Shown here: in pieces, positions 40,697 through 49,553 of the stretch
Numbering within the stretch: position 1 is the first letter of the stretch
How the letters are laid out: each line of letters opens with the position of its first letter
Source of the DNA: Magnetococcales bacterium
Lineage (GTDB): Bacteria; Pseudomonadota; Magnetococcia; Magnetococcales; Magnetaquicoccaceae
Assembly: GCA_015231375.1 (NCBI GenBank)
Contig: JADGBT010000005.1
Location: 64,310 to 128,309, forward strand
Length of the DNA stretch: 64,000 bases
Direction of reading: 5' to 3'
Made by a program: the position numbers and the translations under genes
The notes under the pieces: generated by a model
Seen by the model: only the letters and a program-made list of their open reading frames with translations
Database searches by the model: none
Told to the model about the DNA's origin: nothing

Positions 40697-43171
40697 TCAC
40701 CGATTCTTGTCGAGCCAGGGAGACATCATGGACAGCAGTTTCAACGTGTCCACCGGTTTGGACAGATAATCCGACGCCCCGGCCTCCAGACAACGTTGCC
40801 GTTCCCCCTGCATGGCCTTGGCGGTCAGAACCAGCAAGGGCAGATCCCGCCAGGCCGACTGACGACGGATCTCCCCCAACCAGTCATAACCATTCATGTC
40901 CGGCAACATGATGTCCATCAACACCATGTCAAGCAAGGGTTGCTGACGCAACTGCTCCATCCCCACCCGACCACTCTCCGCCATGATCACCTGACAGCCT
41001 TGCTCCTCCAGAAAGCTGGTCAAGGCGAAGATATTACGAATATCGTCATCAATCAACAAAATACGCCGCCCCTTCAATCTTCCCGCCGCCAACCCCTTGA
41101 ACGACCGCTCGCTGTGCAAAGCCACCCCCGCGCCGGAGGTGGCCGCCTCCGCGTCGGCCTGCTCCCCGGACACGGCCACCGGAGCCGCCAGCACGGATTG
41201 CAAAAACCGTTGGCACTCCGGACTGGTTTGATCGCTCTCCCGCAGCAACGGCACCAGTTGGAGCGGGTCTCCGGCGGCGTCCGGATCCGGTGGGCTGTTG
41301 GCGGGATACAGATACAAAGCCGGCAGGGCATCCCGATCCGCTGTGACGCGCAACCGTTTCACCAAAGGGAGCGTGGCCACGCCGGGCAGATCCCCGACCA
41401 TGATCATCCCCACCGGACGCAAGAAATTGGCCAGAAACAAAGCGGCACTCTGGTCTCCGGCGACAATCACCCCCAGTCCCAGAAGCCGCGCCGTTTCCCC
41501 GATGGCGCGGATCCGGTGATAATCCATGCCCACCAGCAGGACCGAACGGTCATCCGGTCCCAAACGCCGACGGTCGTCCGGGAGGGCGTCGACGGCCTGA
41601 TTGCCATCCTCGTGACGGCGCGCCACCGGAGCAGAAAGGGGCAACGGGGAGGCTTCCACGCTTTCAAAGGGCAGATACAAGGTGAACAGGCTGCCCTGCC
41701 CCTGTTCGCTCACCAGCTCGATGCGTCCGCCCAACAGTTGCGCCAACTCCTTGCTGATGGCCAGCCCCAATCCGCTGCCGCCATATTTGCGGTTGGCCCC
41801 GTCGTCCAACTGGCGGAACGGCTCGAACACCTCGGCGTGCTGATCCCGGGGAATACCCACGCCGGTATCGGCCACGGACATGGCGATCTGGGTCGCGTTC
41901 CCATTGCGCACCGGTCGGATGGTCAGGGTCACGCCACCGGCGTGGGTGAACTTGATGGCATTGGTGATCAGGTTCTTGAGAATCTGTTCCACCCGCATCC
42001 GGTCGGTGCGAATGGCGACCGGCAACGCCCCTTTCAAGACCACCTCGAACGCCAGTTTCTTCTCGCGCGCCATGTGGACGAACAACCGTTCCAGACCGGT
42101 GGCCAACTCCGACAGCTTGACCGGATCCTTGAAAACACGGATCCGCCCCGCCTCGATACGGGCCAGATCGAGAATTTCATCGATCATGGTCAACAGGTCG
42201 GATCCGGCGGCATGGATGGTGGAGGCGAACTCCACCTGTTTGGGGGTCAGATTGCCCTGTTTGTTCTCCTGGAGCAGTTGGGCGAGAATCAACAGGCTGT
42301 TGAGGGGAGAGCGCAACTCGTGGGACATGTTGGCGAGAAAACGGGACTTGAAACCGCTGGTCTGTTCCAGCAGTTCGATGGTATCCCGCAGCACCTGCTG
42401 ATTGATGGCCAACTCCTGGGTTTTCAGACGACTCTCTTCCAGGAGTTTCTGCCGGACCGATCCGGCCCGCACCCCGGCGATGGCGCGGGCGATGCTCTCT
42501 CCGGCCCGTTCCAGAAAACACCCGTGACGCTCCTGGAAAGAGTCCCGAGTGCCCAGGGCCAACACCCCCTGCAACTGGTCGTCATAGATCAACGGGGTGA
42601 CGATCAGATCCCGGGGCCAGCTTTCCAGGAGTTCCGCCTTGAACCGCAGCGGCTCCACAGGCTGCTCCGTGAGCCGGACCGTCTTGCGGGTGATGGCCAC
42701 CTGTCCGAGGAGTCCTTCCCCCGGCTCCAGGATATGGGACAGTTCCCGTTCCGGAGGGGTACCGATCCCGACCAGACACTGGAGCCGGTTCCCCTCTTCG
42801 GTCAGATAGATCACCCCGTTGAGAGCGCCCAGATGTTCGAAGAGAAATTGCAAGGTCATTTCACCGAGGGGTCGCACCTCCCCGACATCCCGCATGCGAC
42901 GGCTCAAGGCGCGATGGGTGGCGTGGATCCACTGCCGGTCTTTCAGTTCCCGGAACAAGGGCAGATGAAAAAACAGGAGAATGATCAGAAGATTCCAGGC
43001 TGTCATGGCCAGAAAGCGGGTCAACAGCGTCTCCGGTGAAGAGGAGTCCTCCTGGCCCGGAAACCAAAGCACCGTTACCGCCGTCTCCCCCAGTCCGAGC
43101 AGGAGCAGTCCCAGGAAGAAACGCACCGGGGTCTGGCACCCCCCAAAAAAAACCCGAAACGGCTCCGGCAT
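40697..43171 (-). CDS. Membrane hybrid histidine kinase (TM-GAF-HisKA-HATPase-pseudoREC-REC)
   Basis: 824 residues: two N-terminal membrane helices (about 15-35 and 55-75), a GAF domain (~105-240), HisKA with His284 in [14 protein letters not shown], ATPase with DTGVGIPRDQ and GGSGLGLAI, a degenerate receiver-like segment (from SVLLVGMDYHR, no acidic pocket), and a true receiver with Asp753 (LMDIMLPDMNG). GGGGGAGGAG precedes ATG 43171. Paired with the next REC-headed kinase in one transcript. Confidence 0.92.
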   Translation of the reverse strand: MPEPFRVFFGGCQTPVRFFLGLLLLGLGETAVTVLWFPGQEDSSSPETLLTRFLAMTAWNLLIILLFFHLPLFRELKDRQWIHATHRALSRRMRDVGEVRPLGEMTLQFLFEHLGALNGVIYLTEEGNRLQCLVGIGTPPERELSHILEPGEGLLGQVAITRKTVRLTEQPVEPLRFKAELLESWPRDLIVTPLIYDDQLQGVLALGTRDSFQERHGCFLERAGESIARAIAGVRAGSVRQKLLEESRLKTQELAINQQVLRDTIELLEQTSGFKSRFLANMSHELRSPLNSLLILAQLLQENKQGNLTPKQVEFASTIHAAGSDLLTMIDEILDLARIEAGRIRVFKDPVKLSELATGLERLFVHMAREKKLAFEVVLKGALPVAIRTDRMRVEQILKNLITNAIKFTHAGGVTLTIRPVRNGNATQIAMSVADTGVGIPRDQHAEVFEPFRQLDDGANRKYGGSGLGLAISKELAQLLGGRIELVSEQGQGSLFTLYLPFESVEASPLPLSAPVARRHEDGNQAVDALPDDRRRLGPDDRSVLLVGMDYHRIRAIGETARLLGLGVIVAGDQSAALFLANFLRPVGMIMVGDLPGVATLPLVKRLRVTADRDALPALYLYPANSPPDPDAAGDPLQLVPLLRESDQTSPECQRFLQSVLAAPVAVSGEQADAEAATSGAGVALHSERSFKGLAAGRLKGRRILLIDDDIRNIFALTSFLEEQGCQVIMAESGRVGMEQLRQQPLLDMVLMDIMLPDMNGYDWLGEIRRQSAWRDLPLLVLTAKAMQGERQRCLEAGASDYLSKPVDTLKLLSMMSPWLDKNR

Positions 43172-43285
43172 GGCCACTCTCCTCCCCCTGGAACCCATCA
43201 CGCGCGTGGTTTTTCTTAATCTCTTGAATCCTGAAATCTTCCTGCCCATCTTCGCCGCCAATTCCCGAACGCTCCAGGCGTTCGA

Positions 43286-44224
43286 TCAGGCCGCCGTCCC
43301 TTCCGGAGGCTTGAAGCAGCAATACCGGTTTCTGCCCAGGCCCTTGGCCTGATACATGGCCTGATCCGCCTTCTGGAGCAGGCTTTCCAGATCCGTGCCA
43401 TGCTCTGGATACAAGGCGATGCCCACACTGGCCGAGATGGTGATGCCGTAAGCGACTCCCGGCAACTCAAAGGGTCTGGAGAGGGCGGCCAACACCTTTT
43501 CCGCCACGATTTCCGGATCCGGTGGTTGACACAGATTGGCCAGTATGATGGTGAACTCATCCCCTCCCAACCGGGCCAACGTGTCGGACTGGCGCACGCA
43601 CAGCCTCAGGCGCTGGGCGACCTGACGCAACAGTTCATCCCCGGCCCCGTGACCCAGGGTATCGTTGACCGGCTTGAAATGGTCCAGATCGATGAACAAC
43701 ACCGCCAGGGACTCGCCATTACGACAGGCCAACAACAAGGCGTGCGTGAGCCGATCCAGAAACAAGGTGCGGTTGGGCAGGTCAGTGAGGCCGTCGAAAT
43801 TGGCCTGATAACGGATTCTCGCCTCCACCTCGCTGCGATGCAGCAGCAGCCGCACCCGTTGTCGCAGGATCGCCCAATGAATGGGTTTGGTGACATAATC
43901 ATCCGCACCCGCCTCGAAGGCCCGATCGACGGAAGGGGTGTCGAACAGCCCCGTGAGCATGATGATCGGAATCCGGGGCACGGTCCAATCCCGGCGCAGG
44001 GCGCGGCAGGTCTCGAAGCCGTCCAGATTGGGCATACACACGTCCAAAACGATTAGATCCGGCACGATCAGAGAACGAATCCGCAAAACCTCCTGGCCAT
44101 CCCTGGCCACCATGACCTCATGGCCATTCCTCTGAAAAAAAGCAACCAGAGACTCTCGCATCACGATATCGTCATCGGCGACCAGAATGAGTCCTTTCCG
44201 GCCCGCCGGAGCGGTGGTATTCAT
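43286..44224 (-). CDS. Response regulator diguanylate cyclase (REC-GGDEF)
   Basis: 312 residues, PleD/WspR-like in having a receiver (Asp61 in IVLDVCMPNLDG) joined to GGDEF. The active site is ARLGGDEFTIIL and the I-site RQSD is five residues before it, so product inhibition is expected. It should convert phosphorylation by the neighbouring kinases into cyclic di-GMP. It lies 31 bases after the HPt gene and 114 bases before the membrane kinase, all in the same direction. Confidence 0.95.
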   Translation of the reverse strand: MNTTAPAGRKGLILVADDDIVMRESLVAFFQRNGHEVMVARDGQEVLRIRSLIVPDLIVLDVCMPNLDGFETCRALRRDWTVPRIPIIMLTGLFDTPSVDRAFEAGADDYVTKPIHWAILRQRVRLLLHRSEVEARIRYQANFDGLTDLPNRTLFLDRLTHALLLACRNGESLAVLFIDLDHFKPVNDTLGHGAGDELLRQVAQRLRLCVRQSDTLARLGGDEFTIILANLCQPPDPEIVAEKVLAALSRPFELPGVAYGITISASVGIALYPEHGTDLESLLQKADQAMYQAKGLGRNRYCCFKPPEGTAA

Positions 44225-44255
44225 CTCGACCTCGATTGTCAGGCTCGTTCACAAC

Positions 44256-44666
44256 TTACGGACTGGATACTCTCCCCCCCTTCTCGAAAAACGGTCGAGG
44301 CAGATCGATGCCCGCGCAGTGACAGGTCAACTCCTGATTGGCCGTGACACTGGCGGCGATCAATCGCTCGACCAGGGATTCGGCCTGTTCGAAGTTTCCA
44401 GCCGTTCCCAGGCTTTCCAGTTCGGCGGCCATGTCACCCATGCGCGCCAAACCGACTTGACGGCAGACGCTCTTCAGGGAGTGGCTTTCCATGGCGACCC
44501 GTTCGGCATCCTGATCGCGGATCGCCTGACGGATTCTTTCCGGCCGGTGCAGAACGCCAGCCTGATAGTGACGCACCACCGTCGTGAAACCGTCTCCCAG
44601 TTCCTGTTTCATTTCGCTCAATTTTTGCACATCGAGCAACTCCTGATACGTCGACACGGTTTCCAT
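44256..44666 (-). CDS. Histidine phosphotransfer (HPt) protein
   Basis: 136 residues. A single HPt four-helix bundle with phospho-acceptor His62 in MESHSLKSVCRQVGL. It can shuttle phosphate between the receivers of hybrid kinases and response regulators. It has four bases between its start and the stop of the single-receiver gene upstream, so these are co-transcribed. The C-terminal ~25 residues after the bundle (with CHCAG) are not part of the usual domain. Confidence 0.88.
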   Translation of the reverse strand: METVSTYQELLDVQKLSEMKQELGDGFTTVVRHYQAGVLHRPERIRQAIRDQDAERVAMESHSLKSVCRQVGLARMGDMAAELESLGTAGNFEQAESLVERLIAASVTANQELTCHCAGIDLPRPFFEKGGRVSSP

Positions 44667-44670
44667 CGGT

Positions 44671-45069
44671 TTAAATATCCTTTATCGGTTCCGCATCCGT
44701 GGATTCAAGCGCCCTCGTGACTTTCTGCAAGACCGTTCCGGCCTGAAACGGCTTGTTGATGATATCCACCGCTCCGAAGGAGGTGGCCATCTCCAGGGTC
44801 ACGCGTGAACTCATCGCCTTGTACCCCCCGGAAATGGCGATCACCTTGACCTGGGGACGGTCCGCGCGCACGGCTGCGAGCAGATCGATCCCATCCATTT
44901 TGGGCATGAAGATATCGGTGATGATCAGGTCCACCGGGGCCGAGGCGCACCACTCCAACGCGCTCTGCCCGTTGTCGGCTTCCAGAACCGTATGGCCCGC
45001 CTGCCCGAGCAGGGTCACCAGATAGAGCCGGAAGCTTTCGTCATCATCCACCACCAGAATATGCGCCAT
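44671..45069 (-). CDS. Single-domain response regulator
   Basis: 132 residues, a CheY-like receiver with Asp9/Asp10 pocket, phospho-acceptor Asp52 (IITDIFMPKMDG) and Lys in INKPFQ. ATG 45069 is preferred over a longer frame. It is closely similar to the next gene upstream (same TDIFMPKMDG core and KPFQ), suggesting a tandem duplication. No output domain; probably an intermediate in phosphorelay. Confidence 0.92.
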   Translation of the reverse strand: MAHILVVDDDESFRLYLVTLLGQAGHTVLEADNGQSALEWCASAPVDLIITDIFMPKMDGIDLLAAVRADRPQVKVIAISGGYKAMSSRVTLEMATSFGAVDIINKPFQAGTVLQKVTRALESTDAEPIKDI

Positions 45070-45107
45070 ATCGTGTGCCTTTCGTTGCCTGAAAACAGTG
45101 CTAGATT

Positions 45108-45488
45108 TCAAGTTGGAGTGGACTGCAAAGCGCGATCCACCATCCGGAGCACCTCTCCGGGTTGAAACGGTTTGCTGATCCATTCGGCCGCCCCGAGTTT
45201 ACGCGCCACATTCAGAGCCAAAGCCGGAGTCATCCCCGAACCGCCGCCACTCATGGCGATCACCCGAATGTTGGGATGGCGCCGCAGCAGGGTGGTGAGC
45301 AGTTCAAACCCATCCATCTTCGGCATGAAGATGTCGGTCATCAACAGGTCGAAAGGATCCAGCGCGATCTTGTCCAAAGCGTGCAGCGCGCACTCGACTT
45401 CCAATACCACATGACCGGCCTTCCTCAACAGCATTCCCAGGTGGACCCGAAAGGGTTCGTCATCGTCAATGATCAGGATCCGGGCCAT
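45108..45488 (-). CDS. Single-domain response regulator (paralogue of neighbour)
   Basis: 126 residues, receiver with Asp52 (LMTDIFMPKMDG) and Lys in ISKPFQPGE. AGGAG six bases before ATG 45488 fixes the start; a TTG two codons upstream is less likely. It is 38 bases upstream of the similar receiver, and downstream of the kinase-like/REC fusion by 23 bases. Confidence 0.92.
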   Translation of the reverse strand: MARILIIDDDEPFRVHLGMLLRKAGHVVLEVECALHALDKIALDPFDLLMTDIFMPKMDGFELLTTLLRRHPNIRVIAMSGGGSGMTPALALNVARKLGAAEWISKPFQPGEVLRMVDRALQSTPT

Positions 45489-45511
45489 GGCCAACTCCTC
45501 ATGAACGTGGT

Positions 45512-46690
45512 TTATTTCTTGGAATACGCCTTCATGATCTTGTATCGGGAGAGCGCGTGCTTGATCGAGCGCACCAGGGTTTTCTTGTTCACCTGCCCCT
45601 TGACCAGATAGTCCTGCGCCCCCTGCTCCACCGCCTGGATGGCCTTTTGATCATCATCCAGACCGGTGAAGACGATGATCGGCGTGTCGTGGATCTTCTG
45701 GTTGATCCGCCCGAAGGTCTGCTCCAGACCATGGCTGTCGGCCAGATTGAGGTCGAGCAGAATCAAATCGTATTGATTGTGATCCAGACAGAATTCCGCC
45801 TCCTTGTAACTTTTCGCATGGGTCAAATGCAATGGCGGAGATTGTCCCGACTCCTTGCCACCGGATCCGGACCAGGTTTCCAGCCAGCCATTGATCAACG
45901 AAAAGAACTCCATTTCGTCTTCGACCACCAGCAGATGCAATCCCAGATGCAAAGGCGGCAGGGGTCTGCATGCGGGGACCGCCTCTTGATGAGGTTGGAC
46001 ATCGGATGGGATATGGTCGATATAGCCCATCTTTTCCATGGCGTTGAGGATGATCTCCACCGCGTGCACCGGGTCGATGCGATCGGTGTTGAGTACCAGA
46101 TCGTAATAGGTGCGGGTGTTGGGATAACGCTTGAACAGCCCCTTGAGAAAACCGGAGCGCTCCTTTTCGATCTCGGCGATCTTGCGTTTGGCTAGGTTGG
46201 GATCGATCCCCTCCCGCTCCGCGACCCGCTTGACGCACACATCCTTGGAGCCTTCCAGATGGATCCGGAACACCCGGGGATCATGGGCCAGGATCAACCG
46301 GGCTCCCCGTCCCACGATCACGCCGCCGCTCTTGGCGATGTTCAGAATGGTCTTGATGATGTTTTTGTAATAACCGGTCACGGACTGTTCGGGCTTGACG
46401 AGCAACGAATACAAAAAACTGTCGATGGCGCGCGGCAATTTCTCATCCATCAGCGACATGAGTTTTTTGGTTGTATGCGTTTTATTCATCAAATCGTCGA
46501 TCATCGAATGGCCATAACAGTTCACGCCCAACCGTTCCGCCAGCAATTCCGCGATTTTGCCGCCATTGCAGCCGAAATTCCGCGAAACCGTGACCACGAT
46601 GGGATGATGCTCGACCACCCCATCGCTTTTCGGGCTCCCGCTGAAAAGCCCGGACCTGACGACACTGCCGATTCCAATATTGGGTTCCAT
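45512..46690 (-). CDS. Cytidylate-kinase-like protein fused to a response-regulator receiver
   Basis: 392 residues. The N-terminal ~230 residues match the cytidylate kinase-like family (P-loop-type start VTVSRNFGCNGGKIAELLAERLGV, later GGVIVGRGARLILAHDP and HLEGSKDVCVKRVAEREG). The Gly loop is not a strict Walker A. The C-terminal receiver (about 250-385) has acidic pocket VVEDE, Asp313 (LILLDLNLADSHG) and Lys in LVKGQ. The nucleotide-kinase-like part may be enzymatic or regulatory; substrate unknown. It heads a five-gene minus-strand set down to the REC-GGDEF gene. Confidence 0.85.
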   Translation of the reverse strand: MEPNIGIGSVVRSGLFSGSPKSDGVVEHHPIVVTVSRNFGCNGGKIAELLAERLGVNCYGHSMIDDLMNKTHTTKKLMSLMDEKLPRAIDSFLYSLLVKPEQSVTGYYKNIIKTILNIAKSGGVIVGRGARLILAHDPRVFRIHLEGSKDVCVKRVAEREGIDPNLAKRKIAEIEKERSGFLKGLFKRYPNTRTYYDLVLNTDRIDPVHAVEIILNAMEKMGYIDHIPSDVQPHQEAVPACRPLPPLHLGLHLLVVEDEMEFFSLINGWLETWSGSGGKESGQSPPLHLTHAKSYKEAEFCLDHNQYDLILLDLNLADSHGLEQTFGRINQKIHDTPIIVFTGLDDDQKAIQAVEQGAQDYLVKGQVNKKTLVRSIKHALSRYKIMKAYSKK

Positions 46691-47079
46691 GGGTATTCTC
46701 CGCTCTCATGTTCAATAAGGATAGAGGTGACTTAAAGACATCCATGCCGCACCACATCCACTGGGGTTCCTGCTTGCTTCCTGATCAAGCACCGCCTGCG
46801 CTGGCGGGATGGTTTATATTATTTTCCAGTTTTTCCTGCATTGCAAGATGATTTGGTGTCGATTTGCATTTTTTGCAGATTTTTCTCAGAAATGTTCCGC
46901 TCAGATTTTGAGCGTAATTATGTAAATTAACATTGATGTGTTAATTAGTCAAGTTTCTCCTTGCCCATGCCGCTCAGTCCGAGTATGCTTACCATTTAAA
47001 ATTGGAATCAACAGAATTCTTGCAATCTTTGTAATTTTTGCATTTTTTCGATCCACCTCCTGCACTTGCTGGAAACACC
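46691..47079. other. 389-base AT-rich divergent intergenic region
   Basis: Lies between the kinase-like/REC fusion and the HTH-REC gene. It is notably more AT-rich than the surroundings and includes an inverted repeat at 46926-46945. No ORF with support. Confidence 0.65.
46926..46945. promoter_or_regulatory. Candidate operator (inverted repeat)
   Basis: ATTAACA-TTGATG-TGTTAAT, perfect 7-base arms around six bases, 135 bases before the HTH-REC gene. It could be the binding site of that HTH protein or another regulator; inferred from symmetry only. Confidence 0.4.
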
Positions 47080-47706
47080 ATGCCATTGTCACGGACACCG
47101 GAAATTGCCGATCCAGTGGTCACCACCTCCAAGGCGGCCCAGATGTTGGGAGTCTCCCAACGCACGATCCACTACTGGATGGAACGGGGAATCATCAAAT
47201 CCTGGAAAACCGCCGGGGGCCACTGCCGCATCCCCATGAGTTCCATCAACCAACTCCTGGCCAAACGGCGCGAACAACTCCAGGATCCGGACCTGCTGGA
47301 ACTGACCCTGCTGCTCGTCGAAGACGATGAAAACCTGCGCGAGATCACCAAGGCGGTGGTGGCCAACTGGGGACTGCCGGTGCGACTGGTGGTGGCGGAA
47401 GACGGCTACGACGGTCTGATCCAGGCGGGTCTGCACAAGCCCGAGGTGATCATCGCCGACCTGATGATGCCGGCCATGGATGGATTCCAGATGATCCGCG
47501 CCCTGCGCGAGTCCTCGGAGTTGACCCGCACCCGGATCATCGTGGTGACCGCCATGGACGAAACCCAGATCGCCGCCAAAGGTGGCGCGCCCGATGATGT
47601 GGAGGTCTTCCAGAAACCAACCCCCTACGATCGACTCAAAATCGTGGTCATGGAATCCCTCTTCACCCAGCAACGCAACCGGCGGACCAACGCGAACACC
47701 GTGTGA
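47080..47706 (+). CDS. HTH (MerR/excisionase-type)-receiver regulator
   Basis: 208 residues. The N-terminal helix-turn-helix (about 14-60: TTSKAAQMLGVSQRTIHYWMERG and HCRIP) is of the MerR/excisionase type. A receiver follows with LLVEDDE pocket, Asp127 (IIADLMMPAMDG) and Lys in FQKPTPYD. The domain order (DNA-binding first, receiver second) reverses the OmpR/NarL order. ATG 47080 is chosen by context; only weak GGA lies upstream, and an in-frame ATG 42 bases earlier is possible. Confidence 0.85.
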   Translation: MPLSRTPEIADPVVTTSKAAQMLGVSQRTIHYWMERGIIKSWKTAGGHCRIPMSSINQLLAKRREQLQDPDLLELTLLLVEDDENLREITKAVVANWGLPVRLVVAEDGYDGLIQAGLHKPEVIIADLMMPAMDGFQMIRALRESSELTRTRIIVVTAMDETQIAAKGGAPDDVEVFQKPTPYDRLKIVVMESLFTQQRNRRTNANTV

Positions 47707-47774
47707 ACGCAAAACAACGCGAGAATCAATCATGACCAACCCTCTGCAACCCTCTGGAAACCCCTGACAGGAGA

Positions 47775-49499
47775 TCAAACACTCTCCCCGGACGGGATCA
47801 AACACGGTGCTTCGGTTGGCGGTTCTTCCGTGGATTCGAGAGATGCGTGCCACTCGACCACCCGGTTACGCCCCCCGTGCTTGGCCGCATACAGCGCGAC
47901 ATCGGCCTGCTTCACCACATCATCGTGCTGAAGCATGGAGGGATCACTGACCGTCACCCCGATGCTCACGGTCACCTGCAAACCATCGACCCGCATCGCC
48001 TCGATCCCCTGCCGCAAGCGTTCAGCCGCCAGCACCGCCCCCGCAAGCGTGGTGCCGGGCATGATGATGCAAAACTCCTCCCCGCCGTAACGACAACACA
48101 CATCGATCTGCCGATAGTGCAACAGCAGACTCCGGGCCACCGCCCGCAACACCCGGTCACCCTGGTCGTGACCGTGTTCATCGTTGAAGCGCTTGAAATA
48201 ATCCACATCCAACAAGGCGAAGGCAAAGCCGATCCCGGTACGCTGACAGCGTTGCCATTCGATGCCCAGGGTATCCATGGCGTGGCGACGGTTGAACAGC
48301 GCGGTCAAGGCGTCGGTGATAGATTGATTGCGCAGTTTCTCTTCGAGCTTCTTTTCCTCGGTGATATCCCGCATCAACGCCGCCGACCCGATCCTCTCCC
48401 CATCCCGGTTGCGAATGGTGGAGGCGTAGAATTGCAGCACATGTTGATTGAAGACCAGCGTTTCGGGCATATCCACCCCTTCTTGTTCCAGGAAGCGGCC
48501 CACGAACTCCGGATCATCCACCACCCGCGCGAATCCCTCCTGCTGGACCTGCTCGCCGGATTTGCCCAACAACCGCTCCGCCGCCGGATTGACCAGCACC
48601 ACCTGTCCGTGATCGTCGGTCACCACGATCCCCTCCCGGGCACTTAAGATGATCGTGGTCAACTTGTTCTTTTCATTTTTCAATCGCCAATGGAGCTTGT
48701 GCAACTCGTCGATCATGCGGTTGAAATTCAGGGCCATGTCGGTCAACTCATCCCGTCCGGACAAAGGCAGCCGACATTGAAACTCTCCCAGGGCGGTTGC
48801 GGCCATGGCGCGCATGAACAGTCCCACGCGGCGCATCACCTGGAAACGGGTGACCACAATGACCAGCAACAACACCATGGCCATGCCCCCCAGCACCCAC
48901 AAGGTGCTGGACACAATGCCCTCCAGGGCCAACAGCCATTCGGTAATGTCGAAATAAAGCTCGAACGCCCCGGAAAAACGGTTGTCGCGCATGAGGGGCA
49001 CGTAAGTCTCCACCACATCCCGCTGGAATTGTTCTTGTTCCAAGGAGGGGTGGTTCTTTTTCACGGTCAGGCTGTGGGTGCGCCCCTGGGCGACGGTATG
49101 ATGAAAATAATCATGCTTGTTGACGGTACCCACCTCGTCTGCGACCGAAGAGAGCACAATGGATCCCTGGGCATCAAAGAGCCGGTACTTGTACAGTTGA
49201 AATCCCTTGGCGAGTTGCGCCATATCGGCCCGCAACGCCTCCGTGATCAACGGCTTGCCGGTGGACGCGTCCAACACCACCGAATCGGCCATGTGGCTGG
49301 CCAGGCGCACGGCATTCTCTTCGGTGAACCGGATCAACAGATCGCGAAAGGCCGGATGGGTGATCCAAAGCGCGTGCACCGGGATCAAAACCACCAGAAT
49401 CACGCTCAACAAAAAACTCGAACGCAAGAAACGCGTCGTCAACATGCCAGTCAGCCAGGGAACCCTGTCACGGAGAGACGCGGGTCGCGGAATCGCCAT
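47775..49499 (-). CDS. Membrane diguanylate cyclase (sensor-HAMP-PAS-GGDEF)
   Basis: 574 residues: helix 1 (about 25-45), a periplasmic domain of ~150 residues (sCache-like, with YFHHTVAQGRTHSL), helix 2 (about 200-220), HAMP, PAS (~285-390), and GGDEF with active site CRYGGEEFCII. RQID, five residues upstream, is the I-site. No strong ribosome binding site at ATG 49499. It is 54 bases downstream of a hybrid kinase in the same direction, in the set that includes the substrate-binding protein. Confidence 0.92.
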   Translation of the reverse strand: MAIPRPASLRDRVPWLTGMLTTRFLRSSFLLSVILVVLIPVHALWITHPAFRDLLIRFTEENAVRLASHMADSVVLDASTGKPLITEALRADMAQLAKGFQLYKYRLFDAQGSIVLSSVADEVGTVNKHDYFHHTVAQGRTHSLTVKKNHPSLEQEQFQRDVVETYVPLMRDNRFSGAFELYFDITEWLLALEGIVSSTLWVLGGMAMVLLLVIVVTRFQVMRRVGLFMRAMAATALGEFQCRLPLSGRDELTDMALNFNRMIDELHKLHWRLKNEKNKLTTIILSAREGIVVTDDHGQVVLVNPAAERLLGKSGEQVQQEGFARVVDDPEFVGRFLEQEGVDMPETLVFNQHVLQFYASTIRNRDGERIGSAALMRDITEEKKLEEKLRNQSITDALTALFNRRHAMDTLGIEWQRCQRTGIGFAFALLDVDYFKRFNDEHGHDQGDRVLRAVARSLLLHYRQIDVCCRYGGEEFCIIMPGTTLAGAVLAAERLRQGIEAMRVDGLQVTVSIGVTVSDPSMLQHDDVVKQADVALYAAKHGGRNRVVEWHASLESTEEPPTEAPCLIPSGESV

Positions 49500-49553
49500 A
49501 GAAACGTATCCCGAATGGTAGAATCAAAACGCAATCATATCATCACACCCGCA

